Shown: positions 1-7,890, counted from the stretch's first letter. The stretch is DNA of 64,000 nucleotides from JBDGYW01 sp964580055 (GCA_964580055.1 CAZOJI010000009.1:42074-106073); one strand, 5' to 3'. Numbers and translations: made by a program. The notes: a model not told the origin generated them from the letters alone.

Positions 1-670
1 CCAAGAGTCCCTCTTCACCTTCCAGGTTCAGTGTCGCACTATCCGCGGTTGCCGCAAATCCTTCTTTGTCTATTTCTACTTCTCCACCGGCCCAGGCGGT
101 ATTGCTTCCAACCAGGCGCACCCGATCACCAACGATCACAGTAGGGTTCGCGGTATCTCCCTCACTGCGATACTCGACGCGGGGACGCCGATCCGCGTAC
201 AGTACTGCGTCGTCGGAATCCGGCGATGATGAACGACTGTAGATGAGATGAGCCCCCGTCAATACAGATCCATCGTTCTCGTTTACGAGACGAACATCAT
301 CCCACGCTTCCAGGCGATCGTCGGACTCGTAGTACGACGCACGATCTGATGTCAACTCCGCCGTAGTGTCGCTGAACAGTACATTCCCCACAAAATCAAC
401 GCGTCCCATATGAGATCGCCAGGCCACGCTATCAGAATAGGTATGCCAGACCACAACGCCGGCGTTCTCCGTTCCGGGGCGACCCACGCAGGAAAACCAG
501 GCTCCTCCAGAGGCGAATTGTAGCACATTGCCCCCTCCCAGATCTCTTCTCGTTCCGACGGCAGAGCTGTCGAGCCGAGCTTGACAGCTCGATTCCGTCT
601 GTGGGCACGCCACTGCAGGCACGGCCGACAAAAGGGCCGCTATCGCTGCGACGCAGGCCACAGATCTCAC
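1..670 (-). CDS. OstA/LptA-like LPS transport protein, partial (3' end beyond window)
   Basis: The frame is open from a GTG at 670-668 to the window edge (223 codons). The GTG overlaps the lptC stop as GTGA. The product begins with a short basic segment and a hydrophobic stretch ending AVPAVA-C, a Sec signal, so it is periplasmic or outer-membrane. The rest is rich in short beta-type segments such as VWHTYSDSVAWRSHMGRVDF and RVRLVGSNTAWAGGEVEID, the style of the OstA/LptA beta-jellyroll. Position after kdsC and lptC is the usual place for lptA. Family knowledge: LptA bridges LPS from the inner membrane to LptD. The C-terminus is missing, so a longer LptD-like protein cannot be excluded. Confidence 0.7.
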   Translation of the reverse strand, partial: MRSVACVAAIAALLSAVPAVACPQTESSCQARLDSSAVGTRRDLGGGNVLQFASGGAWFSCVGRPGTENAGVVVWHTYSDSVAWRSHMGRVDFVGNVLFSDTTAELTSDRASYYESDDRLEAWDDVRLVNENDGSVLTGAHLIYSRSSSPDSDDAVLYADRRPRVEYRSEGDTANPTVIVGDRVRLVGSNTAWAGGEVEIDKEGFAATADSATLNLEGEEGLL

Positions 671-1251
671 CGCTGGTTCCTATCTCTCGATTCCAGGTCA
701 CGCACTGTGCCGCTGCTGGGGCGCACGGCGGTGACGTTGCGAAAATCGGGGTCTGCCGTGAAACTCTCGCCCTCCAGATGCTCGTTCGGAGCATCGAACA
801 CAAACGCGCACGGACCGGAGATCATGTCAGTCGCTTCATGATACTGTATCGCGCAAGTGGTTAGACGCCGCTGATCAGGGGTGACCGCAACCACACTATC
901 GCGTGCCTCCATGTCACCTGAACGCCAATTGTAGGTGCCGCGCAGCGAAGTCAGAGTGGATCTCAGGGCACCCTGAGGTGACCTAAACTGGACGGTTAGC
1001 TCAAACAGTTCCCAGGTTTCATTTTCTTCAAAGTGGTACGCCGAGTCAGCTTGGAGCTGGGCGCGTTCGACTCCGTCCACGGTGAAGTGGTTTGTAAAGC
1101 CGTAAACGACCTGGTCAACCGAATCGGGCATCAAGGACTCTGTCGTTGGCGATCCCTCGTCAGAACAAGCCGATACCATGAGTATGAGCAAAGAGATTTG
1201 AACAGCCAGCAACGCGCCTGGCAGTGTTTTGACCGTATGGTCAAACGCCAT
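667..1251 (-). CDS. lptC: LptC-like LPS export lipoprotein (194 aa)
   Basis: Start ATG at 1251 overlaps the kdsC stop by 11 bases; a longer in-frame reading would run deep into kdsC. Residues 1-29 form a basic start, a hydrophobic helix (ALLAVQISLLILMVSAC) and a lipobox-like VSAC, so the protein is membrane-anchored and probably lipidated at Cys29. The C-terminal part has the repeating beta pattern of LptC (LQADSAYHFEENETWEL, LTSLRGTYNWRSGDMEARD). LptC takes LPS from the LptBFG transporter and passes it to LptA; the next gene downstream is LptA-like. Identification rests on pattern and on the kdsC-lptC-lptA order more than on strong motifs. Confidence 0.75.
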   Translation of the reverse strand: MAFDHTVKTLPGALLAVQISLLILMVSACSDEGSPTTESLMPDSVDQVVYGFTNHFTVDGVERAQLQADSAYHFEENETWELFELTVQFRSPQGALRSTLTSLRGTYNWRSGDMEARDSVVAVTPDQRRLTTCAIQYHEATDMISGPCAFVFDAPNEHLEGESFTADPDFRNVTAVRPSSGTVRDLESRDRNQR

Positions 1252-1816
1252 TGCTTGTCTCCGCGGCCGAATTTGCGGCCTTTTCCAGATACCTGGCAAC
1301 AACATTTTCCCAATCACCTCGCGCTTTCAGTAGCGCTTCCACGAATTCGCGCACCGCTCCATCGCCGCCCTTCCGACTTGTCGAATACGCCGCCAACTCG
1401 TTGACCTCAGGCACAGCGTTTTTTACAGCCACGGGCAAGGCTACCAACTTCATGACGGGTATATCCGGTATGTCGTCTCCGACAAACGCAACCTCGCTGA
1501 GTTGTACACCTTTGCGCGCCAATAATGCCCTGAACGGCGGGACCTTGATGGCGTCGCGAACCTGAATGACCTCTTTGATCCCAAGTTCGGCGGCACGCAC
1601 ACTTGTTGCTTCGGAAACACGGCCGCTCACGAGAGCTATCTCGATTCCGGCAGCCATGAGGATCTTGATACCCACGGAATCCTGAGTGCTGAACTTCTTC
1701 AACTCGCAGCGCTCCGGTCCGGCGACACCAAGGTATATGCCGGCGTCTGTCATTACTCCGTCCACATCGAATGCGACCAATCGAATACGTTTTGCCAGAT
1801 CAGGATTGAGCGTCAT
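1241..1816 (-). CDS. kdsC: 3-deoxy-D-manno-octulosonate-8-phosphate phosphatase KdsC (191 aa)
   Basis: HAD-superfamily phosphatase without a cap domain. The nucleophile motif AFDVDGVMTDAGIY lies near residue 20, the Ser motif in LVSGR, and the acidic motif in VGDDIPDIPVMK. KdsC hydrolyses Kdo-8-phosphate to Kdo plus phosphate in the cytosol, the step before CMP-Kdo formation. The chosen ATG at 1816 overlaps the stop of the preceding kdsA-like gene as ATGA; an upstream in-frame start would add ten residues with no family support. It is followed by lptC with an 11-base overlap, so it sits in an LPS operon. Its presence next to a shrunken KdsA is odd, because KdsA normally makes its substrate. 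Confidence 0.92.
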   Translation of the reverse strand: MTLNPDLAKRIRLVAFDVDGVMTDAGIYLGVAGPERCELKKFSTQDSVGIKILMAAGIEIALVSGRVSEATSVRAAELGIKEVIQVRDAIKVPPFRALLARKGVQLSEVAFVGDDIPDIPVMKLVALPVAVKNAVPEVNELAAYSTSRKGGDGAVREFVEALLKARGDWENVVARYLEKAANSAAETSNGV

Positions 1817-2181
1817 TGGGCGGATTCGCCTTCTGCCGCACGCCAAACAGCGAGCACGGCGTCGATTTGTTCATCCAAGGTCACCGCTCTTTCCATCGCC
1901 TCGGGATGCATCCATTGTTCCTTCTTGACGTAGACTGGCCGGCCCGAGGCACCTACAGCCTCGAGCGAGTCGGTCTGTCTGCGCAAGAATGCAGGCACTT
2001 GAAGTGCATCCACAATGTTGGCCGCTTGTTCAACCTGCCAGACCTCGTGTACGTCGGTCAAGACTTCAACACGATGTTTCCGTCTCACTTGAACCAGCAG
2101 AATGCGTTCGTGCTGGGGTCCTCGCTCAGACAGGGTCCAGCGATCAGAACAGAAGCGGGGGTCCAAAACAACAAGGATCAC
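1813..2181 (-). CDS. miniature KdsA-like protein, truncated DAHP/Kdo8P synthase fold (122 aa)
   Basis: The frame opens at GTG 2181, overlapping the pyrG stop as GTGA, and its stop overlaps kdsC as ATGA. The core is clearly KdsA-like: EVLTDVHEVWQ (about 39-49), LQVPAFLRRQTDSL (60-73) and VYVKKEQWMHPEAMERAV (83-100). KdsA is normally about 270-290 residues. Here the N-terminal GPCVIES strand is eroded to something like VVLDPRFCSDR, the FKSSFDKANR segment is absent, and everything after the VKKGQ strand (the ERG, MR, ATHS and DGPN motifs) is missing. PyrG upstream and KdsC downstream are complete, so no frameshift hides the rest. It cannot form the normal TIM barrel. It may be a relic or a repurposed fragment; full KdsA may lie elsewhere. 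Confidence 0.8.
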   Translation of the reverse strand: MILVVLDPRFCSDRWTLSERGPQHERILLVQVRRKHRVEVLTDVHEVWQVEQAANIVDALQVPAFLRRQTDSLEAVGASGRPVYVKKEQWMHPEAMERAVTLDEQIDAVLAVWRAAEGESAQ

Positions 2182-3794
2182 GTCCCTGCCCTTGCTCTTC
2201 GTTCCTTGGCGGCCGCTATGAAACTCGCAAACAACGGGTGTGGCCGCATGGGTCGTGACTTCAACTCGGGATGGAACTGGCAACTCAAGAACCACGGGTG
2301 CTCCGGCAATTCCACCACTTCAACCAATGACTTATCCGGAGAAAGACCTACCAATCGCAGCCCGTGCTTCGTGAGGAGGTCGCGGTATTCGTTGTTTACC
2401 TCATAGCGGTGCCGGTGTCTTTCGCTCACCTGGCCGGTGCCATATGCTCTGGCCGCCAGGGAGTCAGGTGCGAGTTCGCAAGGGTATGCTCCCAGCCGCA
2501 TGGTGCCGCCCATCTCATCGACATCGCGTTGCGATTCCATGAGGGATATGACGGGATGCTCGCAATCCTTTGCGAATTCGCTGGAGTTGGTCTCTGCTAG
2601 CTCGCAAACATCTCGCGTAAACTCTATGATCGCGGTCTGTAGGCCCAGACAAATCCCGAAAAACGGGAGCTTCTCTTCCCTCGCATGCCTCACTGCTTCC
2701 ACCATACCCTCAACCCCCCTTACGCCGAACCCGCCAGGAACCAGGAGTCCGTCAAAATCGGCAAGCAGCTCGTGCGACCTCTTGGAGTCAGTGAACTTGT
2801 CACTTTGTAGCCATTGAATTTCGACGCCTACGTTGTTGGCAATTCCACCGTGAACGAGGGCCTCCCTGATGGACATGTAGGAATCTCCCATCGCGGTGTA
2901 TTTCCCCACGATCGCGATCCGAACACGTCCTTCAGGTTGCAAGATCCGACTCACCATCTCCCGCCAGCTGCTGAGGACGGGTTCTGACCCGCCCCTCAAC
3001 CCAAGGCGCTCACAGACGACCCTGTCAAGCCCTTGTTCGTGCAACTCCAAGGGAACCTGGTAAATGGTCGGCACGTCCCGGTTGTCTATCACGTTTCCGA
3101 AATCGACGTTGCAAAACAGGGCTATCTTGCGCCGCACGTCCTCGGTGAGCGCCCTTTCGGAACGACATATCAGTATGTCGGGCTGGATCCCGATCTCCAT
3201 GAGTTCGCGCACCGAATGCTGTGTGGGCTTGGTTTTCAGTTCCCTGCTTGCCGGGATGTATGGCAACAGCGTGAGGTGAATAAAGAGGGTGTTGTCGCGG
3301 CCTACTTCCTGGCGAAACTGCCTAGTAGCCTCGAGGAACGGCTGTGACTCGATGTCACCGACTGTCCCGCCGATTTCTGTGATTACCACGTCATGTTCGG
3401 GGGCCAGGCGCTTGATGGCGGCCTTGATTTCGTCGGTGATGTGAGGAATAACCTGCACAGTGCTACCCAAATACTCGCCCCGCCGCTCCTTTGTGATAAC
3501 CGAAAGGTAGATGCGACCGGTTGTGACGTTGTTGACTTGCGACAGCGAGCGGCCGATGAATCTCTCGTAGTGGCCCAGGTCCAAATCTGTCTCTGCCCCA
3601 TCATCGGTCACAAAACACTCGCCATGCTGGAATGGCGACATGGTGCCAGGGTCGACATTTATATAAGGGTCGAACTTCTGGATGGTCACAGAAAACCCAC
3701 GGTCTCCCAAAAGGCGACCTAGCGATGCGGCTGCAATGCCTTTCCCAAGGCCGGATACGACTCCTCCGGTCACGAAGATGTACTTTGTGCTCAT
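2178..3794 (-). CDS. pyrG: CTP synthase (538 aa)
   Basis: Makes CTP from UTP, ATP and glutamine in the cytosol. The N-terminal amidoligase domain starts with KYIFVTGGVVSGLGKG, the P-loop-like nucleotide site, and has EIGGTVGDIES (about 140-150). The C-terminal class I glutaminase domain carries PGGFGVRG, nucleophile Cys382 in FFGICLGLQ, and His508/Glu510 in CQFHPEL. Length and both domains are normal, so the gene is intact. It is the first gene after the promoter at 3955-3983 and heads the kdsA-like/kdsC/lptC/lptA operon, linking CTP supply to LPS (CMP-Kdo) synthesis. The roughly 150-base leader contains an 8-bp perfect hairpin. Regulation by that leader is inference. Confidence 0.98.
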   Translation of the reverse strand: MSTKYIFVTGGVVSGLGKGIAAASLGRLLGDRGFSVTIQKFDPYINVDPGTMSPFQHGECFVTDDGAETDLDLGHYERFIGRSLSQVNNVTTGRIYLSVITKERRGEYLGSTVQVIPHITDEIKAAIKRLAPEHDVVITEIGGTVGDIESQPFLEATRQFRQEVGRDNTLFIHLTLLPYIPASRELKTKPTQHSVRELMEIGIQPDILICRSERALTEDVRRKIALFCNVDFGNVIDNRDVPTIYQVPLELHEQGLDRVVCERLGLRGGSEPVLSSWREMVSRILQPEGRVRIAIVGKYTAMGDSYMSIREALVHGGIANNVGVEIQWLQSDKFTDSKRSHELLADFDGLLVPGGFGVRGVEGMVEAVRHAREEKLPFFGICLGLQTAIIEFTRDVCELAETNSSEFAKDCEHPVISLMESQRDVDEMGGTMRLGAYPCELAPDSLAARAYGTGQVSERHRHRYEVNNEYRDLLTKHGLRLVGLSPDKSLVEVVELPEHPWFLSCQFHPELKSRPMRPHPLFASFIAAAKERRARAGT

Positions 3795-3827
3795 TCTGTA
3801 ATCCGCGTCTGGACAGGTGAATTCAGG

Positions 3828-3845
3828 GCACGGTTCAAACCGTGC
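3828..3845. repeat. inverted repeat (hairpin) in pyrG leader
   Basis: GCACGGTT and AACCGTGC are perfect 8-base arms separated by two bases. The hairpin lies 34 bases upstream of the pyrG start and inside the predicted transcript. There is no T-run after it, so it is not a simple terminator. It could be an operator or an RNA element for translation control; the role is unknown. Confidence 0.6.
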
Positions 3846-3954
3846 TGTCGAACCCCCAACACCGGTGTGCGTAGGAGAGGCTTCACGTTCACCTTATCGA
3901 GGGCAAGGTCGAATGCAGAGCGTGCAGGAACGAAAGCCAGGGTGTGCACAGCAA

Positions 3955-3983
3955 ATACTAATAGGGTTTGTAGATTCTGTCAA
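3955..3983 (-). promoter_or_regulatory. sigma70-type promoter of the pyrG operon
   Basis: On the minus strand TTGACA (3983-3978) is separated by 17 bases from TAGTAT (3960-3955). The -35 is a perfect consensus and the -10 matches four of six. Predicted transcription start is near 3948, giving a leader of about 150 bases before the pyrG ATG at 3794. The same hexamers and spacing recur upstream of the M50 protease gene. Confidence 0.75.
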
Positions 3984-4176
3984 AAGCTCTGTAGCACTTG
4001 ATGCTTTGATTTAAGCAAGTCGTTTAAGTGTCGCTCAATTAACACTTTACGTGATCCAGTTAAAGTTACATTGTATGTCATTTTTGTTGGCGTTTCAACT
4101 CTCTGTTTCGGGACGGCAACTCTTATCGGCGGTTTTTTAACGAACTCTTTCAAGCGCAACGCACTCACCTGCCTAG

Positions 4177-5088
4177 TCATCCCCTGGGGTGGTACATCGC
4201 GTGCACACTGCGCAAGAAGTCCCGGTCAATGTGCGTATATATCTGTGTTGTGGATAAGTCGGCATGGCCCAACATCTCCTGTACAGCACGGAGATCGGCG
4301 CCTCCCTCAAGCATGTGTGTTGCGAAAGTGTGGCGGAGAGTATGAGGGCTGACCCTCTTCCGTAGCTCAGCCCGCTCCGCACACCCCTTGATTATTCCCC
4401 ACGCGCCGACTCGGGTGAGGGGTTGCCCGCGGGCATTCAGGAACAACCTACCATCTGTGCGCCCTTTGTCGAGAGTGGGCCTCACTTCTCGCATGTATAC
4501 CGCAACCGCCCCCATCGCTCGCCTACCAATAGGCACGAGTCTCTCCTTGCTGCCCTTCCCGAAGACACGGACCAGCGCGTCGTCGAACCACATATCATTC
4601 GTCCTGAGACCCACGAGTTCTGACACCCGCACTCCCGTTGCATAAGCCACTTCGAGCAGGGCTCGGTCGCGCCACGCCAACTGCTCGTTGGGGTTGGGTG
4701 CGGCAAGCAGTGCTTCCACTTCAGTCACCGTAAGCACCTCAGGAAGCGTACGCCATGTCTTTGGAGTTTCGAGCTGGTTGCTCGGATCTGTATCGAGGTG
4801 GCCTTCGCCGACGAGGAAACGGAAATACGTTCTCACTGCCGAGATGCCGCGTCGTATGCTCGAAGCAGCCAAACCGAGGTCTTTGAGTTGGTAGACGTGG
4901 TCGCGAAGTAGTTCGGGAGAGATCCGATCGGGGCTTTCAATCCGGCATGATAGGGCGTATTGAGCAAGGCGCCTAACGTCCCTCACGTAGTTTTCTACCG
5001 TGTGTCCACTGCACCCTGCTTCGAGTGCCAGGTAATCCTCGAACGCCTCGATCCAGAAAACGCTCTCCAGTGATTGACTGTGCGCCAT
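4177..5088 (-). CDS. xerD: tyrosine recombinase XerD-like (303 aa)
   Basis: Site-specific recombinase that resolves chromosome dimers at dif, normally with XerC and FtsK. The N-terminal SAM-like core-binding domain covers about residues 10-100. The catalytic domain has Arg154 (TGVRVSEL), Lys178 (GKGSKE), His249 and Arg252 (SPHTLRHTFATH), His275 (LGHADLSTTQIY) and nucleophile Tyr284. Length about 300 and the ATHMLEGGADLRAVQEMLGH block are typical of chromosomal XerC/XerD rather than phage integrases. No attachment site or mobile genes are nearby. XerC versus XerD cannot be settled from one copy; XerD is favoured by overall look. Confidence 0.88.
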   Translation of the reverse strand: MAHSQSLESVFWIEAFEDYLALEAGCSGHTVENYVRDVRRLAQYALSCRIESPDRISPELLRDHVYQLKDLGLAASSIRRGISAVRTYFRFLVGEGHLDTDPSNQLETPKTWRTLPEVLTVTEVEALLAAPNPNEQLAWRDRALLEVAYATGVRVSELVGLRTNDMWFDDALVRVFGKGSKERLVPIGRRAMGAVAVYMREVRPTLDKGRTDGRLFLNARGQPLTRVGAWGIIKGCAERAELRKRVSPHTLRHTFATHMLEGGADLRAVQEMLGHADLSTTQIYTHIDRDFLRSVHAMYHPRG

Positions 5089-5092
5089 CAGG

Positions 5093-5728
5093 TCAAATTT
5101 GTCGTTGACGTCTCTCAGCGGCCTTGCGGCGGTGCCGCCGCACGAGAACTACACATATAGCGGTTGCAACAGCAAGCAGCAAGCCGACGCCTATCCAGTT
5201 CAAACTCACTACCACGATCGCGACATCGTCGAGGTGCGGTATGAGGTTGGCTGCGACGAGTGTCAGCGTGCCGTACCAGATGCCGGAGGCCAGCATCATA
5301 GGGACCAACGCGGGAATGCTTTTCAGACCGGCTACACCAGCGAACGGTGGAATCACCGCACGTGCGCCCGGGATGAAGCGGCTCAAGAAAATGCCCCAGA
5401 TTCCGTGTTTCCGATATAGTCGTTCGATTCGGGCCATTGCCTCCGGTTTGAGAAGCCGTGTTCCGAACCTACCTGTGAATAGGGATCGACCTACGGTTCT
5501 GGCTGCCATGTACACCGCTGCGGCGGACGTGACGTTTGCTGTCCAGGTAACAGCGAAAACGGCCCATGCCGAAACCGAGCCGTATTTGGAGAGAAAAGCA
5601 CCAACCACCACAGCCGTGTCTGCGGGAACGGGCGGGAATATATTCTCCGCGCTCGCGAGTATCCCAATGGTGGCGTAGAGCAGGACGGGTGGGAAATTCG
5701 GGATCTGTCGAAATAGCTCTTCGAGCAG
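5093..5728 (-). CDS. DedA/SNARE-associated family membrane protein (about 211 aa, start uncertain)
   Basis: Multi-pass inner-membrane protein of the DedA family (polyprenyl-phosphate and phospholipid flippase-type proteins). It shows the family landmarks ENIFPPVPADTAVVVGAFL, FLSRFIPGARAVIPPFAGVAG and GIWYGTLTLVAANL. The conserved N-terminal segment (LLEELFRQIPNFPPVLLYAT) lies upstream of the first ATG/GTG/TTG, which is the GTG at 5611. In that upstream frame the only plausible initiator after the in-frame stop is a CTG at 5728, one base past the ispF stop. Either a non-canonical start is used or there is a small sequence error. It sits between ispF and xerD, almost abutting both. Confidence 0.8.
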   Translation of the reverse strand: MLEELFRQIPNFPPVLLYATIGILASAENIFPPVPADTAVVVGAFLSKYGSVSAWAVFAVTWTANVTSAAAVYMAARTVGRSLFTGRFGTRLLKPEAMARIERLYRKHGIWGIFLSRFIPGARAVIPPFAGVAGLKSIPALVPMMLASGIWYGTLTLVAANLIPHLDDVAIVVVSLNWIGVGLLLAVATAICVVLVRRHRRKAAERRQRQI

Positions 5729-5729
5729 C

Positions 5730-6209
5730 TTATGCGCTCCCTAACGAAGCGACTGCAAACACCATGATACCCTTACCGCGACCCACTGAATCCATCTTCT
5801 CGTTTGTTTTGGCCTTGATGGAAACTGAGTCGACGCTCAGACCGAGTGTTTGGGCAATATTTGCCCGCATTGCCTCGATGTACGGTGCCAGCCGTGGTCG
5901 CTCGAGAACGACCGTCACATCGACGTTGATGATCTCGAAGCCGGCAGCACGGAGACGGTGTCCAACTTCCGTCAACATCGACAGCGAGTTTGCATCTTTC
6001 CATCGCTCATCAGTGTCTGGAAAAAGGCGACCGATATCACCCATTGCCGCCGCACCGAGCAACGCGTCAATCAACGCATGAACAAGCGCGTCTCCATCTG
6101 AGTACCCTTTGAGGCCCGTATCGCTTTCGATCTCGGAACCGCCGAGGATCAGCGGCCGCTGCGCGCCGAACACGTGGGAGTCGTAGCCAATTCCGAATCG
6201 CTGTCGCAT
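5730..6209 (-). CDS. ispF: 2-C-methyl-D-erythritol 2,4-cyclodiphosphate synthase (159 aa)
   Basis: Fifth step of the MEP isoprenoid pathway: converts CDP-ME-2-phosphate to MEcPP with release of CMP. The N-terminus GIGYDSHVF carries the zinc-binding Asp and His, followed by GYSDGDALVHALIDALLGA with the third zinc ligand, DIGRLFPDTDERWKDANS, and the C-terminal KAKTNEKMDSVGRGKGI CMP-binding loop. Start ATG at 6209 gives the normal length of about 159; upstream in-frame residues have no family match. ispD is not adjacent, unlike in many genomes. The gene follows purE by 41 bases. Confidence 0.95.
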   Translation of the reverse strand: MRQRFGIGYDSHVFGAQRPLILGGSEIESDTGLKGYSDGDALVHALIDALLGAAAMGDIGRLFPDTDERWKDANSLSMLTEVGHRLRAAGFEIINVDVTVVLERPRLAPYIEAMRANIAQTLGLSVDSVSIKAKTNEKMDSVGRGKGIMVFAVASLGSA

Positions 6210-6250
6210 AGTGTTGACGGTCTTCGTTGAGGTGGGATCTCCGATGGTCC

Positions 6251-6652
6251 CTATGTGTCTAGAATCCTCAGTGCCAGCAAGGCCGCATTCTTCGCGTTGC
6301 CTATTCCCACGGTAGCCACGGGACAACCAGGGGGCAACTGCGTCATGGCATACAGGGCGTCAACTCCGCGCAGGGGGCCAACGTCAAGCGGCAAGCCTAT
6401 GACCGGCAGTTCGGTAAGCGCGGCCACAGCACCGGGCAGAGCCGCTGCCAAGCCAGCGCCCGCGATAATCACTCTATAACCCTTGCCATGCGCCTCTCTG
6501 GCGATCTGGGCGGTCTTTTCGGGATCACGGTGCGCGGAGGAAACGACGAAATCGTATCCGACGCCGGCCTCATCGAACACCTTGAAAGCAGGTTCCACGC
6601 GCGGCTCATCGCTCTTGGAACCCACGATTATCAGGACTCTATTCTCACTCAT
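6251..6652 (-). CDS. purE: PurE-type N5-carboxyaminoimidazole ribonucleotide mutase (133 aa)
   Basis: Purine biosynthesis: rearranges N5-CAIR to 4-carboxy-AIR. Visible motifs are IVGSKSDEP, VSSAHRDPEKT (His41), IAGAGLAAALPG, LPVIGLPLD and ATVGIGNAKNAALLALRIL. The usual class I motif is GAAHLPG; here the His is Ala71. The protein is shorter (133) than the common 160-170 residues and ends right after the NAALLA helix. Start ATG at 6652 overlaps the fabF stop by 8 bases. No purK is seen in the window, so a class II-like or divergent enzyme is possible. LarB-like proteins were considered but lack this tail. Confidence 0.85.
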   Translation of the reverse strand: MSENRVLIIVGSKSDEPRVEPAFKVFDEAGVGYDFVVSSAHRDPEKTAQIAREAHGKGYRVIIAGAGLAAALPGAVAALTELPVIGLPLDVGPLRGVDALYAMTQLPPGCPVATVGIGNAKNAALLALRILDT

Positions 6653-7886
6653 CGTATTTTCGGACCGCAAGGGTGACGTTGTGGCCGCCAAAACCGAACG
6701 AGTTCGTCAATGAAACTCGAACCTCGCGCTTCACAGCTTTGTTTGGGGCACAGTCAACGTCACATTTCGGGTCAGGGGTTTCGTAGTTGATAGTGGGTGG
6801 AATGATTCCATGCTTCATGGTCAAGAGGCAGATCGTGAATTCGAGACCGCCAGCCGCGCCGAGCAGATGCCCGGTCATCGACTTGGTTGAGTTCATGACG
6901 ATATTGCGAGCTTGCTCACCAAACAGATCGTTGACGGCGACAGTCTCGGCGATGTCTCCGGGCGGCGTCGCAGTACCGTGCGAATTGATATAGTCGACAT
7001 CGGATGGCGCTAGATTGGCGTCGTTTAGGCAAGCCTCCATGGCCAGCCGGGCCCCTTCTCCCCCTTCGGCCGGTTGGGTCATGTGGTACGCGTCAGCGCT
7101 CATGCCGTAACCCACAATTTCTCCGTGAATGGTGGCGCCGCGGTCGAGAGCGCTCTCAAGGTGCTCCAGCACTAGTATGCTGGCGCCATCACCCATCACG
7201 AAGCCGTCACGATTGGCATCAAAAGGCCTGGAGGCTCCTTCTGGATCGTCGTTTCTCGTCGAGAGCGCCTTCATGTTGGAAAATCCGGCTATGGAGAGGG
7301 GCGTGACCGCTGCCTCTGCTCCTCCAGCAATCATGACATCTGCGGTGCCACTCTGTATGAGCCGAAAAGCCTCCCCCAACGCATGAGCGGAAGAGGCGCA
7401 CGCTGATACGGTGCAGTAGTTCGGTCCCTTGGCCCCGGTTCGTATTGCTACGAGGCCGGCAGCAATGTCGGGAATGAACATTGGGATGAAGAACGGGGAG
7501 ACACGTCTGGCGCCCTTCTGGATGTAGAGTTTGCATTGCTCTTCGAACGTCCAGATGCCGCCAATCCCGCTTCCTATCAGCACGCCGGTATGTCGCGGAT
7601 CAGGTATTCCACTTTCGAGACCCGCATCGAGCAGGGCTTGATCGGCTGCGACAATGGCATATTGGGCGAAGAGGTCGGTCCGCTTGGATTCCTTGCGATC
7701 CATGTGGCCGCTGGGGTCGAATCCCTTGACCTCGCACGCGAACGTTACATCCAGCTCCGACGCGTCGAAACGTTTTATCGGAGCCGCGCCCGAACGACCG
7801 GCGAGCAACCCGTCCCAGGTATCCTTCACTGTATTCCCGAGCGGAGAGACGAGTCCCAGACCGGTTACGACTACTCGGCGACTCAA
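6645..7886 (-). CDS. fabF: beta-ketoacyl-ACP synthase II FabF (413 aa)
   Basis: Elongating condensing enzyme of type II fatty acid synthesis: joins malonyl-ACP to acyl-ACP. The catalytic triad is complete: Cys163 in TVSACASSAHA, His303 in NSHGTATPPGD and His340 in SMTGHLLGAAGG, the same numbering as the E. coli enzyme. Full thiolase fold and normal length. It lies directly after acpP (4-base gap) and overlaps purE. Gene order fabH-fabD-fabG-acpP-fabF is the classic fab cluster. Start MSRRVVVTGLG is unambiguous. Confidence 0.97.
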   Translation of the reverse strand: MSRRVVVTGLGLVSPLGNTVKDTWDGLLAGRSGAAPIKRFDASELDVTFACEVKGFDPSGHMDRKESKRTDLFAQYAIVAADQALLDAGLESGIPDPRHTGVLIGSGIGGIWTFEEQCKLYIQKGARRVSPFFIPMFIPDIAAGLVAIRTGAKGPNYCTVSACASSAHALGEAFRLIQSGTADVMIAGGAEAAVTPLSIAGFSNMKALSTRNDDPEGASRPFDANRDGFVMGDGASILVLEHLESALDRGATIHGEIVGYGMSADAYHMTQPAEGGEGARLAMEACLNDANLAPSDVDYINSHGTATPPGDIAETVAVNDLFGEQARNIVMNSTKSMTGHLLGAAGGLEFTICLLTMKHGIIPPTINYETPDPKCDVDCAPNKAVKREVRVSLTNSFGFGGHNVTLAVRKYDE

Positions 7887-7890
7887 GACG

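Larger units (their letters stand above)
3795..4176. other. intergenic region between xerD and pyrG
   Basis: 382 bases without a convincing gene. About 3950-4160 is clearly more AT-rich than its surroundings. It holds the pyrG promoter (3955-3983, minus strand) and a perfect 8-bp inverted repeat at 3828-3845 in the transcribed leader. A 66-codon minus-strand frame (4180-3980) starts with ATG overlapping the xerD stop, but it has no recognisable features and its stop lies inside the pyrG -35 box, so I do not call it a gene. Confidence 0.7.

Noticed and set aside
3980..4180. 66-codon minus-strand frame starting as ATGA on the xerD stop
   Set aside because: No recognisable features, strongly AT-rich composition unlike neighbouring genes, and its stop lies inside the pyrG -35 box.
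4177..5088. Tyrosine recombinase as a sign of a mobile element
   Set aside because: XerC/D-like in length and motifs, in a housekeeping context, with no attachment sites, excisionase or cargo.
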